64,000 bases of DNA from the NCBI GenBank assembly GCA_963756605.1, contig CAVWOT010000021.1, positions 248,001-312,000 on the forward strand. Direction: 5' to 3'. The DNA comes from Bog-159 sp963756605 (GTDB taxonomy: Bacteria > Acidobacteriota > Terriglobia > Bryobacterales > Bryobacteraceae). The notes beneath the pieces are model-generated. The model worked only from the letters and a program-made list of their open reading frames with translations, had not been told where the DNA came from and searched no databases. Positions 7,953 to 15,943 of this stretch are shown one piece after another. The position numbers were made by a program, and so were the translations under genes. How positions within the stretch are numbered: position 1 is the stretch's first letter; each line of letters starts with the position of its first letter.

Positions 7953-9059
7953 ATGCAGCGTACCGTTCCACCATTCCGGGCCGATCATGTCGGGAGTCTG
8001 CTGCGAAGTCCGGAAGTGAAGGACGCGCGCGCCCGACACGAAAGCGGCGCCATCGGCGGGGACGAGTTGGCAGCGATTGAGGACCGCGCTATCGAAGCGC
8101 TGATCGCGAAACAAGCCGAAATTGGATTGCGCAGCGCCACCGACGGCGAGTTCCGCCGCGCCATGTGGCATTTCGATTTCCTGGAACGGCTGGACGGCTG
8201 CGAGCCATACGCGCCCGAGAGCGGCATCGCCTTCAAGGGCACAGCTACGAAAGCGAAGGGCGTGCGCGTGGTAGGGAAGCTCGGCTTCAGCGGCCATCCC
8301 ATGATCGAGCACTTCCGGTTCCTGCGCGCGCGTGCCACCAGGGCGACACCCAAGATGACCATTCCGTCTCCCAGCGTGCTGCATTTCCGCGGGGGACGTA
8401 AAGCGATCAGCGAGGCCGTCTATCCGGATCTGAACGAGTTTTACAACGACCTCGGCCAAGCCTATAACGGCGCGGTGCAGGCATTTGCCGCCGCCGGTTG
8501 CATGTACCTGCAACTCGACGAGACCAACCTGGCGTATCTTTGCGATCCGGAACAGCGCCAGATGGTGCGCGAGCGCGGCGAAGATCCCGATCAACTCCCC
8601 GCCACTTACGCGCGCATGATTAACGCCGCCATCGCGGGCCGGCCCGCGGACATGACCATCGCCATGCATCTGTGCCGCGGTAATTTCCAGTCAAGCTGGA
8701 TCGCACAGGGCGGCTATGAGCCGGTAGCCGAGATTCTGTTCAACGGTATCGCCGTGGATGGCTATTTCATGGAGTTCGACAGCGACCGCGCCGGCGGTTT
8801 CGAGCCGCTCCGGTTTGTGCCCAAAGGCAAGACGGTAGTGCTCGGCCTGATCACTTCGAAGGCCGGCGAGTTGGAGTCGAAGGACGAAATCAAGCGGCGC
8901 ATTGATGCGGCTGCGCGGTATCTGGATCTCAACCAGCTTTCGCTCAGCCCGCAGTGCGGATTCGCCTCGACCGAGGAAGGCAATCTGCTCACGCACGATC
9001 AGCAATGGGCGAAGCTGGCGCGCATCGTGGAAATCGCGGACGAGGTTTGGGGACGCTGA
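7953..9059 (+). CDS. Cobalamin-independent methionine synthase-like (MetE C-terminal domain) methyltransferase
   Basis: 368 residues, a stand-alone MetE C-terminal TIM barrel of the YxjG/YxjH kind. N-terminal FRADHVGSLLR and the zinc ligands are in place: His239 and Cys241 (MHLCRGN), Glu274 (FMEFDSDRAG) and Cys335 (SPQCGF), so the metal-thiolate chemistry looks intact. Family members move a methyl group to a thiol such as homocysteine. In an aromatic operon its role is unclear. It may recycle methyl groups from O-demethylation of ferulate- or vanillate-type substrates, but that is inference. It sits 2 bp after pcaL and 4 bp before the CoA ligase. Confidence 0.82.
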   Translation: MQRTVPPFRADHVGSLLRSPEVKDARARHESGAIGGDELAAIEDRAIEALIAKQAEIGLRSATDGEFRRAMWHFDFLERLDGCEPYAPESGIAFKGTATKAKGVRVVGKLGFSGHPMIEHFRFLRARATRATPKMTIPSPSVLHFRGGRKAISEAVYPDLNEFYNDLGQAYNGAVQAFAAAGCMYLQLDETNLAYLCDPEQRQMVRERGEDPDQLPATYARMINAAIAGRPADMTIAMHLCRGNFQSSWIAQGGYEPVAEILFNGIAVDGYFMEFDSDRAGGFEPLRFVPKGKTVVLGLITSKAGELESKDEIKRRIDAAARYLDLNQLSLSPQCGFASTEEGNLLTHDQQWAKLARIVEIADEVWGR

Positions 9060-9063
9060 CCGC

Positions 9064-10830
9064 ATGCTTCGCCTGGCGCGCCGCGTTCGCGATGTCGACA
9101 TGCTGCCGACGGCAGCCGAATTCGATTATCGCCCGAACGGCGTGATCTACGTGCGCTCGCCGCATGCCCTGGGCGCGTATCCGCCGCGCATCACCGAACG
9201 CCTGGAACACTGGGCCGTGCACGCGCCCGATCGCACATTCCTGGCGCGGCGCAATGCGACTGGCGATTGGGACCGGCTCACATACCGAGAGACACTGGCG
9301 CGAGTTCGCGCAATTGCCCAAGGCCTGCTCGACCGCAAGCCCCCGACCACGCGACCTATCGCAATTCTTTCCGGCAACAGCCTCGACCACGCGCTGCTGG
9401 CGCTGGCCGCGCTCTATGTGGGCATTCCGCACGTGCCCATCGCGCCGGCCTATTCGCTGGCGGCCGCGGATTTCGCCACGCTCCGTTATGTGTGGCAGCT
9501 GATCGAACCTACGTTGGTCTTCGCCGATAGCCCCGCTTACGATGGCGCTCTGGCCAGCGTGGCGCAGGGAGGGGCAGAGGTGGTGCGTAGTTGCGCCGCC
9601 CTCGAATCCGATCGCGTCACTGCCGCGGTAGATGAGGCGCACGAACGCGTGGAACCGGACACTATCGCGAAAATTCTGTTCACCTCCGGCTCGACCGGAC
9701 ACCCCAAGGGCGTCATCATGACGCAGCGCGCGTGGTGCGCAAACCTGCAGATGATCCGCTCCGTGCTGCGCTTTCTGGCCGCCGAGCCGCCGGTCCTTTG
9801 CGACTGGCTGCCCTGGAACCACACCTTTGGCGGCAATCACAATTTCGGCATCGCGCTTTACAATGGCGGCACACTCTACATCGACGATGGCAAGCCCACG
9901 CCCGCGCAGTTCCCGGCCACCATCGCCAACCTGCGCGAGATCGCCACCACCGTGTATTTCAACGTACCCAAGGGCTTCGAGATGCTGGTGTGCGCGCTGC
10001 GCTCCGATGCGGCTCTGCGGCGCATGTTTTTCAGCCGGCTGCGCATTGTGTTTTATGCGGCGGCCGGGCTGAAGCAAAAGGTCTGGGACGATCTTCAGGA
10101 TCTGGCCTACGAAACTTGCGGCGAAGAGATCCTTATGATCACCGGCTTGGGCGCCACCGAGACCGCGCCGGCCGCACTGTTCACGGGCAAGCAAGGCGCG
10201 TCTACCGGGCGCGTGGGGCTGCCGATTCCAGGTGTGGAGCTGAAAGTGGTCCCGCTCGAAAACAAAATGGAAGCGCGGGTGAGGGGGCCGAACGTCACGC
10301 CCGGTTTCTGGCGCAACGCCGATCTCACGCGCGCCGCTTTCGACGAAGAAGGCTTCTACCGCATGGGCGATGCGGTGCGCTTCGCCGATCCCGCCGATCC
10401 CTTGCAGGGTTTCGTGTTTGACGGGCGCCTCTCGGAGGATTTCAAACTCTCGACAGGCACCTGGGTGAACGTGGAGCTGGTGCGGACCAGGTTCCTGAAA
10501 CACTTTGGCGACCTGGCACAGGACGTGGTCATCGCCGCGCCGGATCGCGATTTCGTCGCGGCGCTGGTATTTCCCAATGGACCGGAGGAACCCGGGCGCC
10601 TGCGGCGCCTGCTCGATGAGCTTGCCGCGCGGAGCACCGGCAGTTCCACACGTGTGGTGCGCATGCTGATGCTGGCGGATCCGCCTTCGCTCGACGCACG
10701 CGAGATCACCGGCAAAGGCAATATCAACCAGAAGGCGGTGCTCGAAAACCGCGCCGCACTGGTCGAGGAACTGTACGCGGCGGCGCCCTCGGCGCGCGTC
10801 ATCGAAATTAGCGGAGGCAACCCCGAATGA
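9064..10830 (+). CDS. Feruloyl-CoA synthetase-like AMP-dependent acid-CoA ligase
   Basis: 588 residues. ANL-superfamily adenylating enzyme with the P-loop-like FTSGSTGHPKGVI (206-218) and TGLGATETAP. The region DWLPWNHTFGGNHNF is typical of bacterial feruloyl-CoA synthases of the Fcs group. It would activate ferulate, p-coumarate or another hydroxycinnamate to the CoA thioester. I chose the ATG at 9064, four bases after the previous stop. A longer frame from 8902 lies inside the MetE-like gene. Its stop overlaps the next start (ATGA). The exact acid cannot be read from sequence. Confidence 0.88.
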   Translation: MLRLARRVRDVDMLPTAAEFDYRPNGVIYVRSPHALGAYPPRITERLEHWAVHAPDRTFLARRNATGDWDRLTYRETLARVRAIAQGLLDRKPPTTRPIAILSGNSLDHALLALAALYVGIPHVPIAPAYSLAAADFATLRYVWQLIEPTLVFADSPAYDGALASVAQGGAEVVRSCAALESDRVTAAVDEAHERVEPDTIAKILFTSGSTGHPKGVIMTQRAWCANLQMIRSVLRFLAAEPPVLCDWLPWNHTFGGNHNFGIALYNGGTLYIDDGKPTPAQFPATIANLREIATTVYFNVPKGFEMLVCALRSDAALRRMFFSRLRIVFYAAAGLKQKVWDDLQDLAYETCGEEILMITGLGATETAPAALFTGKQGASTGRVGLPIPGVELKVVPLENKMEARVRGPNVTPGFWRNADLTRAAFDEEGFYRMGDAVRFADPADPLQGFVFDGRLSEDFKLSTGTWVNVELVRTRFLKHFGDLAQDVVIAAPDRDFVAALVFPNGPEEPGRLRRLLDELAARSTGSSTRVVRMLMLADPPSLDAREITGKGNINQKAVLENRAALVEELYAAAPSARVIEISGGNPE

Positions 10831-11684
10831 GTATCCACGCGGCCAATCTCGCCGCCATCGACGTGCATGTCCACATAGAACAGACCGTAGAGCCGTCCGC
10901 GGCCGACGAAGCCGCCAGGAATTATTTCGGCGATAGCGGCGCCCCACGCGACCTGCCTTCGCTAGCCGAATATTATCGCTCGCGCCGCATGGCGTGCATC
11001 GTATTTTCGGTGGACGAAAGGCTGTCCGGACGGCCGCAGGTTTCGAACGACGCCGTGGCGCAGTTCGCCGCGGACAATTCCGATATCGCCATCGCATTTG
11101 CCAGCATCGATCCCACGCGCGGACCGGAGGCCGTGCGCGAGGCCCGCCGCCTGGTGTCGTCGGGCGCGGTGCGCGGCTTGAAGCTGCACCCGCCCATGCA
11201 GCAGTTCTTTGCTAACGACCCTATCGCCTATCCGCTGTATGAAGTCTTCGCCGAAGCGCGCCTGCCGGTACTGTTCCACACCGGCCATAGCGGCATTGGA
11301 ACGAACATGCCCGGCGGCGGAGGCGTGCGTCTGAAATACGGTAACCCGATGCCCATCGACGATGTGGCGGTGGATTTTCCAGATCTGCCCATCATCATGG
11401 CGCATCCTTCGTTCCCCTGGCAGGACGAAGCCATTTCGATTTGCCTTCACAAACCTTCCGTATATATCGATCTCTCCGGCTGGTCGCCCAAGTATTTCTC
11501 GCCCACGCTGGTGCAGTACGCCAACACGCTGCTGAAGCATAAAGTGCTGTTTGGATCGGACTACCCGTTCATCACGCCGGATAGGTGGCTGGCGGATTTT
11601 GAAAAGATCGCGATCCGGGATGAGGTGCGGCCGCTGATTTTGAAGGAGAATGCGAAGCGGCTTTTTGGGCTGGACAACGGCTGA
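10827..11684 (+). CDS. Amidohydrolase-2 family protein, CouO-like beta-ketoacyl-CoA hydrolase candidate
   Basis: 285 residues, a metal-dependent TIM-barrel amidohydrolase. It has DVHVH (Asp12, His14, His16), GLKLHPPMQQF, FHTGH, MAHPSFPW and the catalytic-type Asp in LFGSDYPF. The family includes decarboxylases and CouO, described for Rhodococcus p-coumarate catabolism, which cleaves the aryl-beta-ketoacyl-CoA hydrolytically to the benzoate plus acetyl-CoA. Its position directly after a feruloyl-CoA synthetase (ATGA overlap) favours the CouO-like role. A decarboxylase role remains possible. Last gene of the operon. Confidence 0.75.
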   Translation: MSIHAANLAAIDVHVHIEQTVEPSAADEAARNYFGDSGAPRDLPSLAEYYRSRRMACIVFSVDERLSGRPQVSNDAVAQFAADNSDIAIAFASIDPTRGPEAVREARRLVSSGAVRGLKLHPPMQQFFANDPIAYPLYEVFAEARLPVLFHTGHSGIGTNMPGGGGVRLKYGNPMPIDDVAVDFPDLPIIMAHPSFPWQDEAISICLHKPSVYIDLSGWSPKYFSPTLVQYANTLLKHKVLFGSDYPFITPDRWLADFEKIAIRDEVRPLILKENAKRLFGLDNG

Positions 11685-12147
11685 TCTGCGGCGCGCCAGG
11701 GAGCTATGCCCTCTTCGCCTCGCGCTTGATCCCCTCGGCTATCCACCATTCGCCATTGTGTTTCAGTAACACACGCGACTACTTCGGGCACTCCGTAGCG
11801 GACGTGTGGAAGCAACTACCCGAGGCCAAGCCAGCAAAGCTGTCTCTTTGTCCGAGCTGAATCCCGGCACAAGCGACTTGGCCGAAGAAGATCTCGGCAT
11901 TGTCCATATCGTGCGCTGTGATGACTCGGATCACACCGGTAGCGCATCCCAATGCATACTCGAATCGCTACGCGCCGGCAATCGTCCAACACGCGATGGC
12001 CGGACAGATTTCCGAGGGTTCCCCGGATAGCGGCTGTCCGGCATCGTCCGTTCCCATGGGCGCGCCTTGATGAAGGCTGGGAGGGCCAGCAACCACCGCG
12101 CCTCAGACGCCTGGCCTGCCCCCGAGCCAACAGGTATAATCAAGAAC
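11685..12147 (+). other. Intergenic region with a possible decayed NTF2-like gene tail
   Basis: No convincing intact gene. On the minus strand at about 11705-11770 one frame reads RVLLKHNGEWWIAEGIKR and then stops. It resembles the last strand of SgcJ/DUF4440 NTF2-like proteins, but an in-frame TAG lies just upstream, so it is at most a relic. The rest, toward the lipoprotein gene, shows only short overlapping frames with no recognisable domain. Confidence 0.35.
12135..12140 (+). promoter_or_regulatory. -10 box TATAAT of the lipoprotein gene
   Basis: A perfect TATAAT lies 7 nt before the GTG start at 12148, too close for a leader with a Shine-Dalgarno sequence. No clear -35 is visible. This suggests a leaderless or near-leaderless transcript. 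Confidence 0.5.
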
Positions 12148-12564
12148 GTGAGAATGCTGCTATCCGTGCTGGTCTGCCTGGTCCTGGCGGGCTGCCATCA
12201 CAACATGCAGAACGAAGACGCCGTCAAGCGGGGCATCATGGATTATCTTTCGACGCGCCAGGCGTTGAATATCGCAAACATGAACGTGTCGGTTACTTCC
12301 ATGGTCTTCCGGCAAAATGAGGTGTATGCCACGGTGACATTCTCGCCCAAGGGGTCAGAAGCCGGGCAGCCCATGTCTATTGCTTACACGCTGGAGAAGC
12401 AGGGCGACCGCTGGGTGGTGAAACCGCGCGCCGGAAGTGGTAATCCGCATGGAGGCATGGGCGCCAATCCGCACAGTACCATGGGCACGCCGCCCGCTGG
12501 CGGCGGTTCCCCGGGAGCGCTGCCTCCCGGACATCCCACAGTGCCACCGCAGAGCCCGCAATGA
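12148..12564 (+). CDS. Small lipoprotein, function unknown
   Basis: 138 residues from a GTG start (an ATG two codons later is the alternative). A lipoprotein signal ends in the lipobox LAGC (Cys16), so the mature protein should be membrane-anchored. The middle resembles small secreted domains with alternating strands (YATVTFSPKGSEAGQPM, YTLEKQGDRWVVKPR). The C-terminal third is a Gly/Pro-rich, low-complexity tail. Its stop overlaps the start of the flavoprotein gene, so the two are probably co-transcribed. I do not recognise a family. Confidence 0.72.
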   Translation: MRMLLSVLVCLVLAGCHHNMQNEDAVKRGIMDYLSTRQALNIANMNVSVTSMVFRQNEVYATVTFSPKGSEAGQPMSIAYTLEKQGDRWVVKPRAGSGNPHGGMGANPHSTMGTPPAGGGSPGALPPGHPTVPPQSPQ

Positions 12565-13742
12565 AGCTGGTTGCCATATTGGGCGGAGGTCCGGCGGGAG
12601 CCTTCACTGCCGAGCGGCTGGCATCCGCGGGTCTTAACGCCGTGGTGTTCGACGAAAAGCTGGCGTGGGAGAAGCCCTGCGGCGGCGGCCTCACTTACAA
12701 GGCCTATCACACCTACCCGTTCCTGATCGAAAACAGCACTCCCAAGCGAATTGTTACGGAAACGATTCTGGCCGCACCGCGCGCCAAGGCTGCCACGCTG
12801 CATTTGAGCGAGCCGCTGCTGATCTATTCGCGCCTGGATCTGAACCGCATGATGCTCGAACGTGCCGAACGCGCCGGCGCCCGCATCGAAAAGGCCCGCG
12901 TGCTGGAAATCAGCCGCGCGGGAATGGGATGGCGCTTGCGCACCAGCGGGGGTACGCTGGACGCGGACTTCTGCGTGATCGCGACCGGCGCGCGCAACCC
13001 GCTGCGCGATTTCGGTACGCAACTCACCTCGCGCGATTCCATGTCCGCGCTGGGCTACTACGTGCCAGGCGATCAGGCGCAGATCGACATCCAGTTCCTG
13101 CCGCAACTGGAAGGCTACATCTGGATCTTTCCGCGCTGTGGGCACCTCTCGGTGGGTATCTGTGGCAAGGGCGAGCCGGCCGCCTCGCTGCGTAAGCGTC
13201 TGGAAGATTACATGGCGCACCGGGGCCTTCGTTGGAAAGGCGCGGCGTTTTATAGCCACCTGCTGCCCTCGCTCGAAACGGCGGCCTGGAAGAAGAATCG
13301 TGTGGCGGGCGATGGCTGGCTGGCGGTGGGCGATGCCGCCGGCCTGGTGGATCCAGTCACCGGCGAAGGCATCTATTACGCGCTGCGTTCGGCGGATTTG
13401 GCGGCCAAGGCGCTGCTCTCGGAACTGGGCAGCCTGGCGGAAAAGCTGCAGGTTTATCGGCGCATGTTGCGGCGCGATTTCGCCGCCGACCTGGAGTTCG
13501 GCTCGCGGCTGGCCAAGCGCGTTTTCCTGGGGAGGTTTCTTTTCGGCTCCGTGCCTGCGCGCATGGTGCAGTTCACGCGGCGCAGCAGCCGGTTCAGCAG
13601 CGTGATGCAGGATCTGTTCGCCGGGACGCAGCCTTACCTGGGCCTTAAGAACCGGCTCATGCGCAACCTGAACGGCAGCCTGTACGAGATCGCCATGAGC
13701 CTGGGACTCAGCCGCCTGCTGCCCGGCAAATTGCAATCATGA
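12561..13742 (+). CDS. Geranylgeranyl reductase-family FAD-dependent oxidoreductase
   Basis: 393 residues. N-terminal dinucleotide-binding GGGPAG (8-13), the Cys-Gly-Gly-Gly segment EKPCGGGLT (37-45) that marks the geranylgeranyl-reductase family, ATGARNPLR, and the FAD-contacting VGDAAGLVDPVTGEG (256-270). Such enzymes hydrogenate isoprenoid chains (quinones, carotenoids, lipids) or act as related flavoprotein hydroxylases. The substrate is not predictable. It overlaps the upstream lipoprotein stop and hands over to hemL with an ATGA overlap, so it forms a three-gene unit. Confidence 0.85.
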   Translation: MKLVAILGGGPAGAFTAERLASAGLNAVVFDEKLAWEKPCGGGLTYKAYHTYPFLIENSTPKRIVTETILAAPRAKAATLHLSEPLLIYSRLDLNRMMLERAERAGARIEKARVLEISRAGMGWRLRTSGGTLDADFCVIATGARNPLRDFGTQLTSRDSMSALGYYVPGDQAQIDIQFLPQLEGYIWIFPRCGHLSVGICGKGEPAASLRKRLEDYMAHRGLRWKGAAFYSHLLPSLETAAWKKNRVAGDGWLAVGDAAGLVDPVTGEGIYYALRSADLAAKALLSELGSLAEKLQVYRRMLRRDFAADLEFGSRLAKRVFLGRFLFGSVPARMVQFTRRSSRFSSVMQDLFAGTQPYLGLKNRLMRNLNGSLYEIAMSLGLSRLLPGKLQS

Positions 13743-15007
13743 CGTTCGCCAAGTCGGAAGCCGCCTTTCACAGAGCACAGCAAGTGATTCCCGGAGGCGT
13801 CAACTCTCCGGTGCGTGCCTTTCGCGGCGTCGGTGGCACGCCGCCCTTCATCGCCCGCGGCCAGGGATCGCAAATCTTCGATATCGACGGCAACGAGTAC
13901 ATCGACTATGTGGGCTCGTGGGGACCGCTGCTGCTGGGCCACCGGCATCCCGCGATTGTGGCAGCCGTCCAGCAGGCGCTCGAAACGGGCACCAGTTTCG
14001 GTGCGCCCACCGAACGGGAAATCGATCTGGCCGAAGCCATTCGCGAGGCGGTGCCTTCCATGGAGATGGTGCGGCTGGTCAACTCCGGTACCGAAGCGAC
14101 CATGTCGGCGATCCGCGTGGCCCGCGGGTTTACCGGCCGCGATCTCACCGTCAAATTCGAAGGCTGCTACCACGGCCACGTCGATTCGCTGCTGGTGAAG
14201 GCTGGCTCGGGTCTGGCCACGCTGGGCATCGCCGATACGCAAGGAGTGCCGAAAGGATTCACCGATACGACGCTGCCGCTGCCATTCAATTCCGTGGATG
14301 CGGTGGAAGCCGCATTTCGCCTGCACGGCGATCGCATCGCTTCGGTGATCGTGGAGCCGGTGGTCGGCAATATGGGATGTGTTCCGCCGCAACCCGGCTT
14401 TCTGGAGGCGCTGCGTGAGATCACCGCACGGTACGGAGCGCTGCTCATCATGGATGAAGTGATGACGGGCTTCCGTGTGGCATATGGTGGCGCGCAGGCA
14501 CGCTTCGGCATCCGGCCCGATATGACTACGCTGGGCAAAGTGATCGGCGGCGGATTGCCGATCGGCGCCTACGGCGGGCGCGCCGATGTCATGCGCTGCG
14601 TAGCCCCGCTGGGGCCGGTTTACCAGGCTGGCACGCTTTCGGGCAATCCGCTGGCAGTGGCCGCGGGCCTGGCGATGCTGCGGTACTTGAAGACCCATCC
14701 GGAAATCTACGGCGAGCTGGAGGCCAAATCGGCGGCAATCGCGAGCGTCGTGCCCGCGGGCGCCCTGGTGAACCGGGTGGGAGCCATGTTCACCTGGTTC
14801 TTCACGGACCAACCGGTGACGAATTGGGAATCCGCCAAGCGTGCCGATACCGCCAAGTTCGCGGCGTTCCATCGCCGCATGCTGGAGCAGGGCATCTACT
14901 TGCCGCCTTCCCAGTTCGAGGCGGCTTTCGTTTCCGCGGCGCATACGGATGGAGATATAGCCAAGACCCAGGACGCTGCGAGAAACGCTCTTGTAGGCAC
15001 GGACTAG
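13739..15007 (+). CDS. hemL: Glutamate-1-semialdehyde 2,1-aminomutase
   Basis: 422 residues, a class III PLP aminotransferase fold. Conserved PGGVNSPVRAF near the N-terminus, NSGTEATMSAIR (115-126), MDEVMTGFR (238-246) and the PLP-binding Lys267 in TTLGKVIGGGLPIGA. It converts glutamate-1-semialdehyde to 5-aminolevulinate, the C5 route to tetrapyrroles. The start overlaps the previous stop. Coupling to an isoprenoid-reductase-type flavoprotein is unusual but could reflect shared haem, quinone or pigment supply. No other hem genes are near. Confidence 0.95.
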   Translation: MTFAKSEAAFHRAQQVIPGGVNSPVRAFRGVGGTPPFIARGQGSQIFDIDGNEYIDYVGSWGPLLLGHRHPAIVAAVQQALETGTSFGAPTEREIDLAEAIREAVPSMEMVRLVNSGTEATMSAIRVARGFTGRDLTVKFEGCYHGHVDSLLVKAGSGLATLGIADTQGVPKGFTDTTLPLPFNSVDAVEAAFRLHGDRIASVIVEPVVGNMGCVPPQPGFLEALREITARYGALLIMDEVMTGFRVAYGGAQARFGIRPDMTTLGKVIGGGLPIGAYGGRADVMRCVAPLGPVYQAGTLSGNPLAVAAGLAMLRYLKTHPEIYGELEAKSAAIASVVPAGALVNRVGAMFTWFFTDQPVTNWESAKRADTAKFAAFHRRMLEQGIYLPPSQFEAAFVSAAHTDGDIAKTQDAARNALVGTD

Positions 15008-15020
15008 TAACTGGGTGACG

Positions 15021-15569
15021 TCAGTCAAACGTGTAGCCAACAGGAGCGGCACAAAGCAAGTTGTTGTTGAAGTGAAAAGGATCTTGGGTCAAAAGACCAC
15101 CACTTATATCTTCCGCGAAAAAGTTTAAGTCGCTCTGGCACGAGGCGGAGGGCTCGACCACTTCGATGACTTGCTGCAAGGTCGGCGAGAACGTCGCCGG
15201 CGGAGACAAAAATACCTGGGACTGTTGCGTCGATCCCCATCCCAATACCTTGCCGGTTACACCGGTAAAATTGGGCTGCAATTCCGCGAAGATGACATTG
15301 GCAAAGATGTCGAAAACCTGCCTGGCGTTCGACGATCCGACGGGCTGCGCTAGGCGCTGCAAGCCGATATCCGCGACCGAACTGGAGACCACGCCGTAGA
15401 TATATTTGTAGTGTAGCGGGTCATCTAACTGCTCTCGGAAAAGCTGATTACCTTCCCCGAACCAGCCATGACCGACAGTAATCACAGTTGGCGTGCAATC
15501 GTGCGATGGGGGTGGAAAATTTGTCAATGGACTTGGACGGTTTCTGTTGTGGTGGTGAGATCGTAACAT
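15021..15569 (-). CDS. Hypothetical protein
   Basis: 182 residues, no family recognised. The composition looks protein-like from about residue 28 onward (TPTVITVGHGWFGEGNQLF, YIYGVVSSSVADIG, PANVIFAELQ-type stretches). The first 27 residues are His/Pro-rich and may be non-coding. There is no signal peptide or membrane segment. It could be the C-terminal part of a longer gene whose 5' end has decayed, since sequence upstream (15570-15943) shows no clear continuation. It converges on hemL from the opposite strand. Confidence 0.45.
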   Translation of the reverse strand: MLRSHHHNRNRPSPLTNFPPPSHDCTPTVITVGHGWFGEGNQLFREQLDDPLHYKYIYGVVSSSVADIGLQRLAQPVGSSNARQVFDIFANVIFAELQPNFTGVTGKVLGWGSTQQSQVFLSPPATFSPTLQQVIEVVEPSASCQSDLNFFAEDISGGLLTQDPFHFNNNLLCAAPVGYTFD

Positions 15570-15697
15570 GGAACAACGCCCGACGCTCTAGCGCCGGCAC
15601 ACTGCAGGCTGCGCGACGTGGAAATAGCATCGGCGAGTTTTCCTTTTCTGTGGCCTTCATTCTGGGTGTGCAGATACGCACAGAAGTGAAGACGACT

Positions 15698-15811
15698 ATG
15701 CCTGACTCTCTCGCAACTTTGGAAGCCAAACGCTCCAATCTCCTGGAGGAAATTCCTCGCTTTAGCTCCAGCTCTACGGTCGGGCGTAAGACATTCGAGT
15801 GGTTGACTCGG
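15698..15811 (+). pseudogene. Possible relic of an IS-associated DUF6788-type small protein
   Basis: From an ATG at 15698 the frame reads MPDSLATLEAKRSNLLEEI, which resembles the N-terminus of small proteins (DUF6788) carried with transposases. The family's Cys-rich region that should follow is absent, and the frame runs into the 3' part of the ADOP gene on the opposite strand. If real, it is a short remnant of an insertion. The remainder of 15570-15943 holds no recognisable gene. Confidence 0.25.
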
Positions 15812-15943
15812 ACCAGGCTTCTTCGTAGGCGCTTCGCGATTTACCCTGGATTGGCCGCTCACGCCCTTGTTTTCCATTTCGACAACGCGCATATCCTGAG
15901 GGCTGCTGGACCTCTTCGGCCGCTCGCCCTGGTCACGCAAGGA

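Noticed and set aside
8989..11097. 702-residue minus-strand open frame opposite the feruloyl-CoA synthetase gene
   Set aside because: Arg/His-rich translation without motifs; it is the antisense shadow of well-recognised plus-strand genes in GC-rich DNA.
12384..13736. 450-residue minus-strand open frame opposite the flavoprotein gene
   Set aside because: Antisense of a protein with clear FAD motifs; the composition is that of a shadow frame.
13634..15052. 472-residue minus-strand open frame opposite hemL
   Set aside because: hemL is unmistakable on the plus strand; the opposite frame has no recognisable domain.
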